Positions 17,789 to 26,566 of a stretch of DNA of 64,000 nt are shown here, in pieces (position 1 is the first letter of the stretch; the number at the start of each line of letters is the position of its first letter). The position numbers and the translations under genes were made by a program. The stretch covers positions 62,001-126,000 of the forward strand of contig CBIHND010000003.1 in NCBI GenBank assembly GCA_966211245.1, given 5' to 3'. The DNA is from Fluviicola sp966211245 (GTDB taxonomy: Bacteria > Bacteroidota > Bacteroidia > Flavobacteriales_D > Crocinitomicaceae). Under the pieces are notes generated by a model that saw only the letters and a program-made list of their open reading frames with translations, was not told the origin of the DNA and searched no databases.

Positions 17789-18919
17789 ATGCAAACAAAA
17801 CTACCAAAAGTAGGAACAACCATATTTACGACCATGTCAAAAATGGCAGTGGATTTCAACGCTATTAACTTATCTCAGGGGTTCCCGAATTTTCCTGTTG
17901 ATGAGCGGTTGACAGAAGCGCTGAAAAGAAACAGCCAGGAGAATGTACATCAGTACGCACCCATGGCGGGACTTCCTGTGTTGCTGGATGGAATTGCCGC
18001 GATGATTCAGCGCGTATATACCAGAAACGTGAATCCGGGAACAGAATTGCTGGTGACTGCCGGCGCTACCCAAGGAATTTTTACGGCGATCCAGGCGCTG
18101 GTTCATCCTGGAGAAGAAGTAGTGATCATCGATCCGTCTTACGATTGTTACGATCCTGCGGTTGCTCTTGCAAGAGGACGCGCGATACACGTTGCAATGC
18201 GCGAAGACTTTACCATTGATTGGCACGAACTGCACGAGGTTGTGAATCAGAAAACACGAATCCTCATCATTAACAATCCGCATAATCCTTCCGGGCGAAT
18301 GCTCACAGCCGCCGATTTTGATGAATTGGTCAACCTCATGGAGCATTACCCGAATCTGATCCTGCTTTCCGATGAGGTGTATGAATTCATTACGTTTGAA
18401 GAACCGCATCGTTCTGCACATCATCATCCGGTCCTGAGAGAGCGTTCAATCATTGTTTCTTCTTTCGGAAAGACCTTCCACATTACCGGCTGGAAAACCG
18501 GATACATGGTTGCTCCGGAATACATCATGAAGGAAATCAAGAAAGTCCATCAGTATTTGGTGTTTTCCGTAAACAGCGTTACCCAAAAAACACTTGCCGA
18601 GTACATCGAACTGGCTAAAGTAGATGAGCTTGGTAAATTCTACCGGGAAAAACGTGATCGTTTTCGTGAGTTACTCAAAAACAGTCAGTTCCAATTACTA
18701 CCAAGCGACGGAACCTATTTTCAGGCTGCGCGTTTTGATAACATTTCCGGACTTTCGGATGTGAAGTTCTGCGAATGGCTTGTACAGGATATCGGAGTAG
18801 CGGCAATTCCATTGTCTGTATTCTTTGACGACCAACGCGATTACAGAACCATACGTTTCTGTTTCGCGAAAACGGACGAAACATTAACATCAGCAGCTGA
18901 ATTGTTATGCAAGATCTAA
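17789..18919 (+). CDS. PLP aminotransferase, methionine/glutamine (KAT-like) type
   Basis: 376-residue fold-type I aminotransferase. The PLP lysine is K228 in SSFGKTFHITGWKTGY; other class I/II marks are NLSQGFPNFP, QYAPMAGLPVL, INNPHNPSGRM and LSDEVYEFI. The NLSQGFPNF opening and the HITGWK context are those of YbdL-type methionine aminotransferase and kynurenine aminotransferase I/glutamine transaminase K. It overlaps the downstream omega-amidase gene by 13 bases, a pairing known to remove the alpha-ketoglutaramate made when glutamine donates the amino group to 4-methylthio-2-oxobutyrate in methionine salvage. It could also act on kynurenine, since tryptophan dioxygenase and a formamidase-type gene are in the same window. 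Cytoplasmic. Confidence 0.9.
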   Translation: MQTKLPKVGTTIFTTMSKMAVDFNAINLSQGFPNFPVDERLTEALKRNSQENVHQYAPMAGLPVLLDGIAAMIQRVYTRNVNPGTELLVTAGATQGIFTAIQALVHPGEEVVIIDPSYDCYDPAVALARGRAIHVAMREDFTIDWHELHEVVNQKTRILIINNPHNPSGRMLTAADFDELVNLMEHYPNLILLSDEVYEFITFEEPHRSAHHHPVLRERSIIVSSFGKTFHITGWKTGYMVAPEYIMKEIKKVHQYLVFSVNSVTQKTLAEYIELAKVDELGKFYREKRDRFRELLKNSQFQLLPSDGTYFQAARFDNISGLSDVKFCEWLVQDIGVAAIPLSVFFDDQRDYRTIRFCFAKTDETLTSAAELLCKI

Positions 18920-19692
18920 GAATAACACTCATTCAGGCGAACCAGGTCTGGGAGAATAAACAGGCCAATTTCGCCAACTATACGAAATTACTGAAGGATG
19001 TAGACTCAACCGATCTGGTCCTTCTTCCGGAAATGTTTCAAACGGCATTTTCTATGAATGCTCCGGAGCTTGCGGAATCAATGGATGACAGCAGCATGAA
19101 TTGGCTGAAAAGCCTGGCATTTGAAAAAAATGCTGCAGTGTATACATCCTTAATCATAGGTGAAAATGGCGAATATTTCAATCGTGGAGTTTTTGTAAGG
19201 CCATCGGGAAGAGTCGAATATTATGATAAACGCTATCGTTTTGCCATGGCGGGTGAGGATCGTTGTTTTTCCGCAGGTGAGAAAGAAACAATCGTTGAAT
19301 TGCACGATTGGAAAATTAACCTGCAGATTTGTTACGATCTCCGTTTTCCGGAAAATTGTAGAAACGAACAAGTTGATGGAGTGCCAAAATACGATATACT
19401 GGTATATGTAGCCAACTGGCCGGAGCGAAGAATCAGTCACTGGTCGGCCCTACTGCGTGCACGTGCAATTGAAAACCAATGTTACGTGGTCGGATTAAAC
19501 CGGGTAGGTGATGATGCCACTGGACTCCACTATAACGGAGCTTCGGCAGTTTTTAATGCGTTGGGGGAAGAAATTTCCAACCTTCGTGAAAATGAAGAAT
19601 CTGTACAGCAAATCGTTCTATCTAAAGATGCATTGAATGAAGTGCGTGAACGGCTACCATTTTTGAAGGATAGGAGTTGCCGTTTATTCTAA
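18907..19692 (+). CDS. Omega-amidase, nitrilase superfamily (YafV-like)
   Basis: 261 residues with the full nitrilase-superfamily triad: E42 (LLPEMFQTAF), K108 (YYDKRYRFAM) and C142 (LQICYDLRFPE). The YYDKRYRF and ICYDLRFP forms match the YafV/NIT2 omega-amidase branch, which hydrolyses the omega-amide of alpha-ketoglutaramate or alpha-ketosuccinamate. It begins inside the end of the aminotransferase gene, so the two are translationally coupled and made together. Cytoplasmic. The upstream partner supports the omega-amidase assignment over a general carbon-nitrogen hydrolase. Confidence 0.9.
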   Translation: MQDLRITLIQANQVWENKQANFANYTKLLKDVDSTDLVLLPEMFQTAFSMNAPELAESMDDSSMNWLKSLAFEKNAAVYTSLIIGENGEYFNRGVFVRPSGRVEYYDKRYRFAMAGEDRCFSAGEKETIVELHDWKINLQICYDLRFPENCRNEQVDGVPKYDILVYVANWPERRISHWSALLRARAIENQCYVVGLNRVGDDATGLHYNGASAVFNALGEEISNLRENEESVQQIVLSKDALNEVRERLPFLKDRSCRLF

Positions 19693-19716
19693 AAAACATA
19701 CAGTTTGTTCAATAAA

Positions 19717-19748
19717 TTTGGTAGATGAACATTTAGAGACTAATTTTA
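19717..19748 (+). promoter_or_regulatory. Promoter of the first T9SS paralog
   Basis: TTTG at 19717-19720, a 20-base spacer and TAATTTTA at 19741-19748 (seven of eight, counting TAnnTTTG). The same layout with N20 and a final A recurs before the second paralog. The ATG is 46 bases downstream. Confidence 0.65.
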
Positions 19749-19794
19749 GCCTCACGTGTAATAAGTAACAAAAACGCTAATTAACAAAGTAACT

Positions 19795-21681
19795 ATGAAA
19801 AAACACATTACCCTGTTATCGGGTTTGTTGGTTGTTTCGGGAGCATTTGCTCAGGTTAACCAACTTCCAATGCAACGTAAGGCGGGATCTACCATCAACA
19901 TTCACGATGGTAAAGATTCTCACCAAAACCAAGGAACTGAAAAGGCCGATGGAGATTTGATTTTCCAGGATGATTTCAGCGGTGGATCTTTCCTTTGGAC
20001 TACAGGAACTTCCGGACAAGGAACGTTTGAATTGGGAACGAATGCTTCCTCTGGTATTACAACTTCAAACCAGTACATGGGGAATATGGCCTCAACTACT
20101 GCGGCGAACGGATTTGCTTTCTTCAACGGTGTGCAGTACTTGCTAACACAAAGCGTTGATCCACAAAACACTTGGGTAATGTCAGATACTATTGACCTTT
20201 CTTCTACGGGGTCAGTGAGCTTGACATTCCAACAGCGTTACCGCGCATTTAACTCTGACGTTACTTACGTTGAGTTCTCTGAAGATGGTGGTCAAACATG
20301 GACACAATCTATCGTGGTAAACGGTGCAGTTGCTACAAACGCTTCTGCAGTTCAAAATACAGTAACTGTTGACTTCCCGGTAAACAATACTCCATACGGA
20401 GTTGTTCGTTTCCGTTGGCAGGAAACTTCTGATGACGACAACTACGGTTCAGGATACGGATGGTATGTTGATGACATTAAAATTTACGCAGGTTACGGTA
20501 ACAACTTGTCTTTGAATCAACCACATTCTTACACTGGTTCTCAGGGATTGCAATACACAATGTTCCCTGCAACTCAATCTGTTTCAGGAACAGTTGAAAC
20601 TCAGTTTGACGCTGAGATTACAAACAAAGGATACAACGACCAGGATGCAAACCTTACAGTTACATCTGGTGCATACAACCAAACAGGACTTGACGCAGTT
20701 GCTCCGTCTTTCATGGATACTGTAGTTGAAATTCTTACTCCTAACGGATTCATGATTCCTACGGCAGTTGGTGTTAGTGACTTCACGTTCACTGTGGGAT
20801 CATCAAGCAGCACATTGGATGTAACAGGTGATGATTCAGGAACTATGCCATTCGAAGTAACAGACTGGATTATGGCTCAGGATACTTACGATGGTACAAC
20901 AGGTTCTATCGACGGTACATTTACAGCATTCTCTTCTCAGTCTCAGGGTGACCTTACAGGTATCGGTAACTACTTCGAAATTTTCGAAGATGGTGAAATC
21001 GGTGGGGTACAAGTTGGTATTGCAACTGTACAAACTCAGTCTACTTACATCGGTCGTGAGTTCTACGTAACATTGTTGAAATACAACGGAACTGATTTCG
21101 AATACGTAATGCAGTCAGATCCAATCATTCTTGCTTCTTCTCACTTCGGACACCTGGTTGACTTCGTATTTGATCCAATCACAGTTAACGCTGGTGATCT
21201 TTACATCGCATTGGCTAACGCTTACGTTGGTACAGGTACTACAGGTGGTGTTCCATTTGCATTTGCTGGTACTCACGGTGAAGGAACAACGATCGGATGT
21301 AACGGTGAAAACTTCCCGGATGACCTAATCGGTTTGGCATCTGATCCTGCAACTCCATCAGTGGTTGAAGCTCCTGTAGTTCGTTTGAACTTCCAGGACC
21401 AAATGAGCATTGCTGATGCAAACGTTGTAACTGGTGTTACTACAGCTCCAAACCCATTCTCTAATGAAACAACTGTTTCTTTCGAATTGAAGAATGATGC
21501 ACAAGTTTCTTTGGTTGTAACAGATCTTGCTGGTCGTACAGTTTACACAGTAGCAGCTGTTAACATGACGGCTGGAACTCAGTCTATCAATATTGATGGT
21601 GCTGCGTTGACTGCTGGTGCATACAACTACACATTGAAAATTGGAAACACTGCGGTTACCAAACGTATCGTGAAAAAATAA
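19795..21681 (+). CDS. T9SS-exported jellyroll protein, codon-optimised copy (paralog 1)
   Basis: 628 residues. Signal peptide 1-~20 (KKHITLLSGLLVVSGAFAQ). Residues ~50-235 look like a MAM/choice-of-anchor-type jellyroll: FQDDFSGGSFLW, NTWVMSDTIDLSSTG, LTFQQRYRAF, VTYVEFSEDGGQTW, VVRFRWQET, YGWYVDDIKIYAGYG. The middle ~300 residues are beta-rich with no family I recognise. The last ~80 residues are a T9SS sorting domain (TTAPNPFSNETTVSFEL...LTAGAYNYTLKIG...KRIVKK). Codon use is strongly biased to AAC, TAC, TTC, GGT and CGT, unlike its paralog, which suggests very high expression. Probably an abundant surface or secreted protein; ligand unknown. Confidence 0.93.
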   Translation: MKKHITLLSGLLVVSGAFAQVNQLPMQRKAGSTINIHDGKDSHQNQGTEKADGDLIFQDDFSGGSFLWTTGTSGQGTFELGTNASSGITTSNQYMGNMASTTAANGFAFFNGVQYLLTQSVDPQNTWVMSDTIDLSSTGSVSLTFQQRYRAFNSDVTYVEFSEDGGQTWTQSIVVNGAVATNASAVQNTVTVDFPVNNTPYGVVRFRWQETSDDDNYGSGYGWYVDDIKIYAGYGNNLSLNQPHSYTGSQGLQYTMFPATQSVSGTVETQFDAEITNKGYNDQDANLTVTSGAYNQTGLDAVAPSFMDTVVEILTPNGFMIPTAVGVSDFTFTVGSSSSTLDVTGDDSGTMPFEVTDWIMAQDTYDGTTGSIDGTFTAFSSQSQGDLTGIGNYFEIFEDGEIGGVQVGIATVQTQSTYIGREFYVTLLKYNGTDFEYVMQSDPIILASSHFGHLVDFVFDPITVNAGDLYIALANAYVGTGTTGGVPFAFAGTHGEGTTIGCNGENFPDDLIGLASDPATPSVVEAPVVRLNFQDQMSIADANVVTGVTTAPNPFSNETTVSFELKNDAQVSLVVTDLAGRTVYTVAAVNMTAGTQSINIDGAALTAGAYNYTLKIGNTAVTKRIVKK

Positions 21682-21700
21682 TTCAACTTAACGTTGATGA

Positions 21701-21733
21701 AGCCCCGGCCTCCAAGGTCGGGGCTTTTTTTTT
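21701..21733 (+). terminator. Strong intrinsic terminator of paralog 1
   Basis: agccccggcc (21701-21710) pairs with ggtcggggct (21715-21724, one G-T wobble) around a 4-base loop, followed by a run of nine Ts. Confidence 0.92.
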
Positions 21734-21822
21734 GCTATTTGTGATCCATTTTTCTTTGTCTAACCAACGGAAGTGTAAATACCAACAAATCACGTCAAAA
21801 AAACAACAGTTCAGTAAATATG

Positions 21823-21854
21823 TTTGCAAAAAACACATAGTGTGTCTATTTTTA
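21823..21854 (+). promoter_or_regulatory. Promoter of the second T9SS paralog
   Basis: TTTG at 21823-21826, 20-base spacer, TATTTTTA at 21847-21854. It covers the upstream in-frame ATG at 21824, which argues for the later start at 21878. Confidence 0.65.
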
Positions 21855-21877
21855 ACACATCATTAAAAATAGTAACT

Positions 21878-23767
21878 ATGAAAAAACACATTACCCTGTT
21901 ATCGGGCTTATTGGCGGTTTCCGGAGCCTTCGCTCAAATTGACCAATTACCGATGCATCGTATGGCTATGTCAACCATTGCACCCTTTGAAGGAAAAACC
22001 AATCATCAACACCATGGAGCGGTAAAAGCTGACGGTGATTTGATTTTCGAAGATGATTTTAGTGGATCTTTCCTTTGGACACCGGGAACTTCCGGACAAG
22101 GAACATTCGAATTGGGAAATAATTCTTCTCCGGGAATCACTTCATCAAACGATTACATGGGTGAAATGGAGTCCACAACTGCAGCAAATGATTTTGCTTT
22201 TTTCAATGGAGTTCAATACATCCTTGCACAGAACGTTGACCCACAGAATACCTGGATCATGTCCGACACAATTGATCTTTCCAGTACAGGATCAATTAAT
22301 CTACAATTTGAGCAACGTTACCGTGCCTTTAACTCTGACGTTACGTATGTCGAGTTTTCAGCAGACGGTGGCGTTACCTGGGTACAATCAATTGTTGTTA
22401 ATGGTGATCTTACTACAAACGCACCAGCGGCGCAAAATACCATTTCATTGAATTTTCCGGTGGCGAACACACCTTACGGTGTTATTCGTTTCCGTTGGGA
22501 GAACACAATGGATAACGACAATTATGGTTCCGGATACGGATGGTATATCGACGATATCAAAGTGTATGCAGGATACGGTAACAACCTAGAATTGGTTGAA
22601 CCGCACTCATACTTTGGGACACAAGGATTGCAGTACACCAAGTTTCCTGCATCTCAGGCAGTTTCAGGAAACATTCAGGTTCAATTTGATGCTGACATCA
22701 AAAACACAGGATATAATGCACAGGACGCAAACCTTAACGTGACTTCAGGTTCATACAATGAAACCGGATCCGATGTGACGGTTGCTGCCTTTTCAAATAC
22801 TACTGTTGAAGTAATCATTCCGAATGAGTTCACAGTGCCTTCAACGCCGGCAGTGAGTGACTTTGTGTTTACGGCAGGTTCTTCAAGCAGCACATTAAGT
22901 GCAACCTCCGATGACTCCAAAACGCAGTCTTTCGAAGTAACCGACTGGATTATGGCTCAGGACGCCTATGACGGAACCCCGGAGTCAATGACAGGATCAT
23001 TTACAGGATTCTCCAATCAGTCTCAGGGAGACTTAACGGGGATTGGAAACATGTTTGAGATTTTTGAGAACGGAGAGATAGGAGGTGTTCAGGTTGGAAT
23101 TGCCAATTTTGCTGCATCCAGTCAAACACCATACATTGGTCGTGAATTGACCGTAACGTTGCTACGCTTTACCGGAAGCGAATTCGAATACGTAACTACT
23201 TCTGACCCAATTGAAATTGCCGGAACACATTTCGGTACGCTTGTGGATTTCGTTTTTGATGATCCGATCACTGTTGTTGGTGGGGATGTTTACCTTGCTC
23301 TTGCAACTTCGTACGTTGGTTCTGGTACTTCAGGTGGTGTTCCAATTGCTTTTGCAGGAACGCACCAGGATAGCACAACATTCGGAACAGTTGGTGATGC
23401 ATTCCCGGATGATTTGACAAGAATGGCTGCAGATCCGGGGAGAAATGTTGTTGCTGCACCAGTGGTTCGTCTGGATTTCCAAAACCATGTGGGTGTTGCT
23501 GATGCAACAATTGTAAGCGGTGTTACCACAGCTCCGAACCCATTCCTGAATGAAACAACTGTTGCTTTCAACCTGAAAAATGAGGCTGAAGTTTCTTTGG
23601 TTGTTACGGATCTTGCCGGACGTATAGTTTACACAGTTGCAGCTGCTAACATGGCAGCCGGAAGTCAGGCTATCACTATTGATGGCGCTGAGTTGACAGC
23701 CGGTATGTACAACTGTATCCTGCATATAGGAAATACTGCGGTTACAAACCGCATTGTGAAAAAGTAA
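21878..23767 (+). CDS. T9SS-exported jellyroll protein (paralog 2)
   Basis: 629 residues, colinear with the gene at 19795 over its whole length. I start at 21878 (KKHITLLSGLLAVSGAFAQ), since the signal peptide then matches the paralog almost exactly and the promoter lies just upstream; the frame is open from 21824 but that segment is not signal-like. It has the same jellyroll marks (FEDDFSGSFLW, NTWIMSDTIDLSSTG, FEQRYRAF, YGWYIDDIKVYAGYG), the same unknown beta-rich middle and a T9SS sorting domain ending NRIVKK. Codon use is much less biased than in paralog 1. It has its own promoter and terminator, so the two copies can be regulated separately. Function unknown. Confidence 0.93.
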   Translation: MKKHITLLSGLLAVSGAFAQIDQLPMHRMAMSTIAPFEGKTNHQHHGAVKADGDLIFEDDFSGSFLWTPGTSGQGTFELGNNSSPGITSSNDYMGEMESTTAANDFAFFNGVQYILAQNVDPQNTWIMSDTIDLSSTGSINLQFEQRYRAFNSDVTYVEFSADGGVTWVQSIVVNGDLTTNAPAAQNTISLNFPVANTPYGVIRFRWENTMDNDNYGSGYGWYIDDIKVYAGYGNNLELVEPHSYFGTQGLQYTKFPASQAVSGNIQVQFDADIKNTGYNAQDANLNVTSGSYNETGSDVTVAAFSNTTVEVIIPNEFTVPSTPAVSDFVFTAGSSSSTLSATSDDSKTQSFEVTDWIMAQDAYDGTPESMTGSFTGFSNQSQGDLTGIGNMFEIFENGEIGGVQVGIANFAASSQTPYIGRELTVTLLRFTGSEFEYVTTSDPIEIAGTHFGTLVDFVFDDPITVVGGDVYLALATSYVGSGTSGGVPIAFAGTHQDSTTFGTVGDAFPDDLTRMAADPGRNVVAAPVVRLDFQNHVGVADATIVSGVTTAPNPFLNETTVAFNLKNEAEVSLVVTDLAGRIVYTVAAANMAAGSQAITIDGAELTAGMYNCILHIGNTAVTNRIVKK

Positions 23768-23785
23768 CCCGCTTTTTCTGAGCCG

Positions 23786-23826
23786 ATCCCGACTCCGGAT
23801 TGTAACCTCCGGAGTCGGGATTTTTT
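23786..23826 (+). terminator. Strong intrinsic terminator of paralog 2
   Basis: A 14-bp stem, atcccgactccgga (23786-23799) with tccggagtcgggat (23808-23821), followed by a T-run. Confidence 0.93.
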
Positions 23827-23831
23827 ATACC

Positions 23832-23839
23832 TATTTTTG
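23832..23839 (+). promoter_or_regulatory. -7 box abutting the YqaA-family start (leaderless)
   Basis: TATTTTTG, then ctga, then ATG at 23844. It starts only six bases after the terminator at 23786-23826. Confidence 0.6.
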
Positions 23840-23843
23840 CTGA

Positions 23844-24254
23844 ATGCTTGAAGAATGGGGTTTGCTTGGCATGTGTGTTATTTGCTTTATTTCGGCAACG
23901 ATCATTCCCTTCCCTTCTGAAGCAGCCTTTCTCTACTGTTTGCATGAAGGTTATCCGGTTTATCTTGTTTTTGCCTGCGCAATTATATTCAACTCACTCG
24001 GCGGAGCCACGAACTATGTAATTGGGTATTTCGGAAGAAAAATCAGCAGAAAACAACACCTTAAAGCGGAGTCGCTGGTTACGAAATACGGATACTACAC
24101 AGCTCTGTTGTCGTGGTTACCATTCATTGGAGATCCGTTGATGATTGTTCTCGGAGTTTATCGCACCAGACTGTTTCCTACGATGTTATTGATGACGCTT
24201 GGAAAAGCTGGAAGATATGTGGTTTACTACCTTGGTTATCTTACACTTGTTTAA
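23844..24254 (+). CDS. YqaA-family (DedA/SNARE-associated-like) membrane protein
   Basis: 136 residues with about four hydrophobic segments. Marks of the short YqaA/DedA branch are ATIIPFPSEAAFLY near the N-terminus, the glycine-rich GGATNYVIGYFGR, and WLPFIGDPLMIVLGVYR with its proline-arginine loop. DedA-superfamily proteins sit in the inner membrane and some act in lipid carrier recycling; the role of the short YqaA branch is not established. The ATG is preceded by TATTTTTG-ctga. The last 14 bases overlap the 3' end of dxr on the other strand, so the two genes converge. Confidence 0.85.
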   Translation: MLEEWGLLGMCVICFISATIIPFPSEAAFLYCLHEGYPVYLVFACAIIFNSLGGATNYVIGYFGRKISRKQHLKAESLVTKYGYYTALLSWLPFIGDPLMIVLGVYRTRLFPTMLLMTLGKAGRYVVYYLGYLTLV

Positions 24255-25392
24255 GTGCTAACTCGCGTGCCAATAAGTCAGTCGCGACAAAGTCCGAATA
24301 ATCCGGAGAAGCTAGAAAAGGAGCTTCATACAAAACCGCTTCGTTAATTCTGGCAATGTCTAAGAAAGACACCTTTTCTTCCAGGAACAATTGAACCGAT
24401 ACTTCGTTAGCGGCATTCAGCGCACAAGCCGCAGTTCCTCCTTTTTCCAATGCGCGGTAAGCCAAATCCAAATTTCTGAAAGTTGTTTTATCCGCCTGTT
24501 CGAAGGTCAATTCAGGGTAATCTATGAAGTTGAATCGGGGGAACGCAGTTGGTAAACGGTGTGGGTACGTTAAAGCAAATTGAATCGGTAGTTTCATATC
24601 CGGAAGCCCCATTTGCGCTTTCATACTTCCGTCGGTAAACTGAACCAACGAATGTATAATGGATTGAGGATGAACAATCACGTCAATCTGATCGTTGTTG
24701 AGGTTGAATAACCATTTTGCTTCAATGACCTCAAGTCCTTTGTTCATCATCGTAGCTGAATCAATCGTAATCTTCGCACCCATGCTCCAGTTCGGATGTT
24801 TCAAAGCCTGAGCCTTCGTAACTTGTTCGAGTTGTTCAACTTTCATTCCGCGGAAAGGCCCACCGGAAGCAGTCAGATAGATTTTCTCAATGGGATTGTG
24901 GAACTCACCGACAAGACACTGGAAAATAGCCGAATGTTCGGAGTCTACGGGATAAATATTGACACCTTTTGCCTTTGCTCGTTCAGTAACCAGTGAGCCG
25001 GCAACAACCAGCGTTTCTTTATTCGCCAATGCGATATCTTTTCCCGCTTCAATCGCCGCAAGAGTAGGTCGAAGTCCGGCATAACCAACCAGTGCAGTCA
25101 GCACAACCTGAATTTCGTTGAATTCAACCACTTGCGAAAGCGCGTCGGCACCAGCGTAAACGTGAATGTCTTCCGAGAAAAGAGCGTTTTTTACTTCTTC
25201 ATACCTTCCTTCGTCGCCAATTACAACAGCGTTCGGTTGAAACTTCTTCGCCTGAGCAATGAGGAGTTCCGCGTTCGACTGTGCGGTAATTACCTGTAAA
25301 TCGAACAATTCCGGATACGACTCAATAACCTCCAAAGCCTGAGTTCCAATGGAACCTGTGGAACCAAGAATAGCAACGCCTTTTTTCTGCAT
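24241..25392 (-). CDS. dxr: 1-deoxy-D-xylulose 5-phosphate reductoisomerase
   Basis: 383 residues, normal length. It makes 2-C-methyl-D-erythritol 4-phosphate from DXP with NADPH, the second step of the non-mevalonate isoprenoid pathway, in the cytoplasm. Marks: the nucleotide-binding GSTGSIGTQAL at residues ~9-19, PVDSEHSAIFQCL, the flexible-loop TASGGPFRG, and HPNWSMGAKITIDSATMMNKGLE for metal and substrate binding. The start is fixed by TACCTTTG exactly four bases upstream. It converges on, and overlaps by 14 bases, the YqaA-family gene. Confidence 0.97.
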   Translation of the reverse strand: MQKKGVAILGSTGSIGTQALEVIESYPELFDLQVITAQSNAELLIAQAKKFQPNAVVIGDEGRYEEVKNALFSEDIHVYAGADALSQVVEFNEIQVVLTALVGYAGLRPTLAAIEAGKDIALANKETLVVAGSLVTERAKAKGVNIYPVDSEHSAIFQCLVGEFHNPIEKIYLTASGGPFRGMKVEQLEQVTKAQALKHPNWSMGAKITIDSATMMNKGLEVIEAKWLFNLNNDQIDVIVHPQSIIHSLVQFTDGSMKAQMGLPDMKLPIQFALTYPHRLPTAFPRFNFIDYPELTFEQADKTTFRNLDLAYRALEKGGTAACALNAANEVSVQLFLEEKVSFLDIARINEAVLYEAPFLASPDYSDFVATDLLARELALKQV

Positions 25393-25396
25393 GGAG

Positions 25397-25404
25397 CAAA
25401 GGTA
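25397..25404 (-). promoter_or_regulatory. -7 box abutting the dxr start (leaderless)
   Basis: Minus strand TACCTTTG, then ctcc, then ATG at 25392. No -33 TTTG at normal spacing. Confidence 0.6.
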
Positions 25405-25465
25405 AGGTTTTACGTCTCATATTTGTTTTGTAACCTTACCGCGGATTTTGATTATTCCATCGACT

Positions 25466-25473
25466 TAAACTTG
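25466..25473 (+). promoter_or_regulatory. -7-like box abutting the start at 25478 (leaderless)
   Basis: TAAACTTG (one base off TAnnTTTG), then cgac, then ATG at 25478. Confidence 0.45.
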
Positions 25474-25477
25474 CGAC

Positions 25478-26521
25478 ATGAAAACAATCCTTACGCTTAT
25501 TCTCCTTGTACCGTTTTGTGGATTTTCCAGAAATTATTCAGACGATGAAGTATTGAATTACCTGAAATGGGGTTCAGAATATGTCATTGGCTATCAATGG
25601 CAAAGCAGTGTTTATGCTTACACCGACGCAAAAGTGGTAAAGAAGAACAAAGTGCACACAATCATTAGTTATGAAACCAAAAAGAGCGGAAAGAAGAAAA
25701 TTGAAACCAAAAAAACCTTCAATGAATTCGGAAAACTAACTCAACTGGTAAATGGTGATGAGATTACTGATTTTGTTTTCTCAGAGGACTTGCTCACGGA
25801 GATCATTCGAACAAAAAAGGGAACAATTTGGCGTACCGAATGCGTGTATGATGATCAACAGCGTGTTGTAAGTATTCGCAAAAAGAAGAACGAAAAACTT
25901 CTGACTGAAACAACATATCTGTATTTCGAAGGATTAAAAACAACAGTTGTTGAACAGAAGAACTTCGATGGAAAAGAGAAAGTTTACCGCTATGAAACGG
26001 ATTATGATGGAGTGCTTAAGCGTCCTACAGAATCACGATACCTCATCAATGGTAAATTGGATAAAAAATGGACGTACAGTTGTGACGAAAAAGGAAAAGT
26101 TGAAAAGTCTGATGTGGACGAGGTAACGCAGTGTTCTTACACAGCCGCTAATAATGATGGATCGTATGTTGTCTTTTCAAGAACTATTGAAGACAATGAA
26201 ATTTACCTGCAGGAAACAACCTTTAATAAGGATTCGGTTTTTATAGAATACAAACGTTTCTACAACGATAGTATACTGGTTTCGCATCAGGTGAAAGTCG
26301 GAAACACAAGCACATACGAGGCCTTTAAAAAGAACGGAAAGTTCGTCAGCAAAAGCATCAGTGAATACGATGAACGTGGGAATTACGTAAACTATATGTA
26401 TTACAACAAGCATTCAAAAGTAATCTCTTCCATGAAGGCAAAGTACATGGATAACGACTTGGTTCAGGAAGTAACATACAGAAGAGGAAGCGGAATGACT
26501 TTCGAATATTCGTATTACTGA
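25478..26521 (+). CDS. Secreted hypothetical protein with YD/MORN-like strand repeats
   Basis: 347 residues: signal peptide (1-~18, MKTILTLILLVPFCGFS), then a lysine-rich body of short repeated beta strands such as FNEFGKLTQLV, YDDQQRVVSIR, YLINGKLDKKWTY, CDEKGKVEKS and YDERGNYVNYMYY. This spacing is like the hairpin repeats of YD/RHS-type and YwqK-type Bacteroidota proteins, but I cannot name a family. Probably periplasmic or surface exposed. It stands alone with its own start-adjacent -7 box; the next gene (26567), also a small secreted unknown, follows after 45 bases. Confidence 0.75.
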   Translation: MKTILTLILLVPFCGFSRNYSDDEVLNYLKWGSEYVIGYQWQSSVYAYTDAKVVKKNKVHTIISYETKKSGKKKIETKKTFNEFGKLTQLVNGDEITDFVFSEDLLTEIIRTKKGTIWRTECVYDDQQRVVSIRKKKNEKLLTETTYLYFEGLKTTVVEQKNFDGKEKVYRYETDYDGVLKRPTESRYLINGKLDKKWTYSCDEKGKVEKSDVDEVTQCSYTAANNDGSYVVFSRTIEDNEIYLQETTFNKDSVFIEYKRFYNDSILVSHQVKVGNTSTYEAFKKNGKFVSKSISEYDERGNYVNYMYYNKHSKVISSMKAKYMDNDLVQEVTYRRGSGMTFEYSYY

Positions 26522-26566
26522 TGAACAAATTCTAAACTTACCTGTAACAGACAGGAAAGTTAGCAT

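Noticed and set aside
17686..17859. N-terminal extension of the beta-helix protein
   Set aside because: It overlaps the divergent aminotransferase gene and lacks a signal; the Met at 17685 starts a clear signal peptide.
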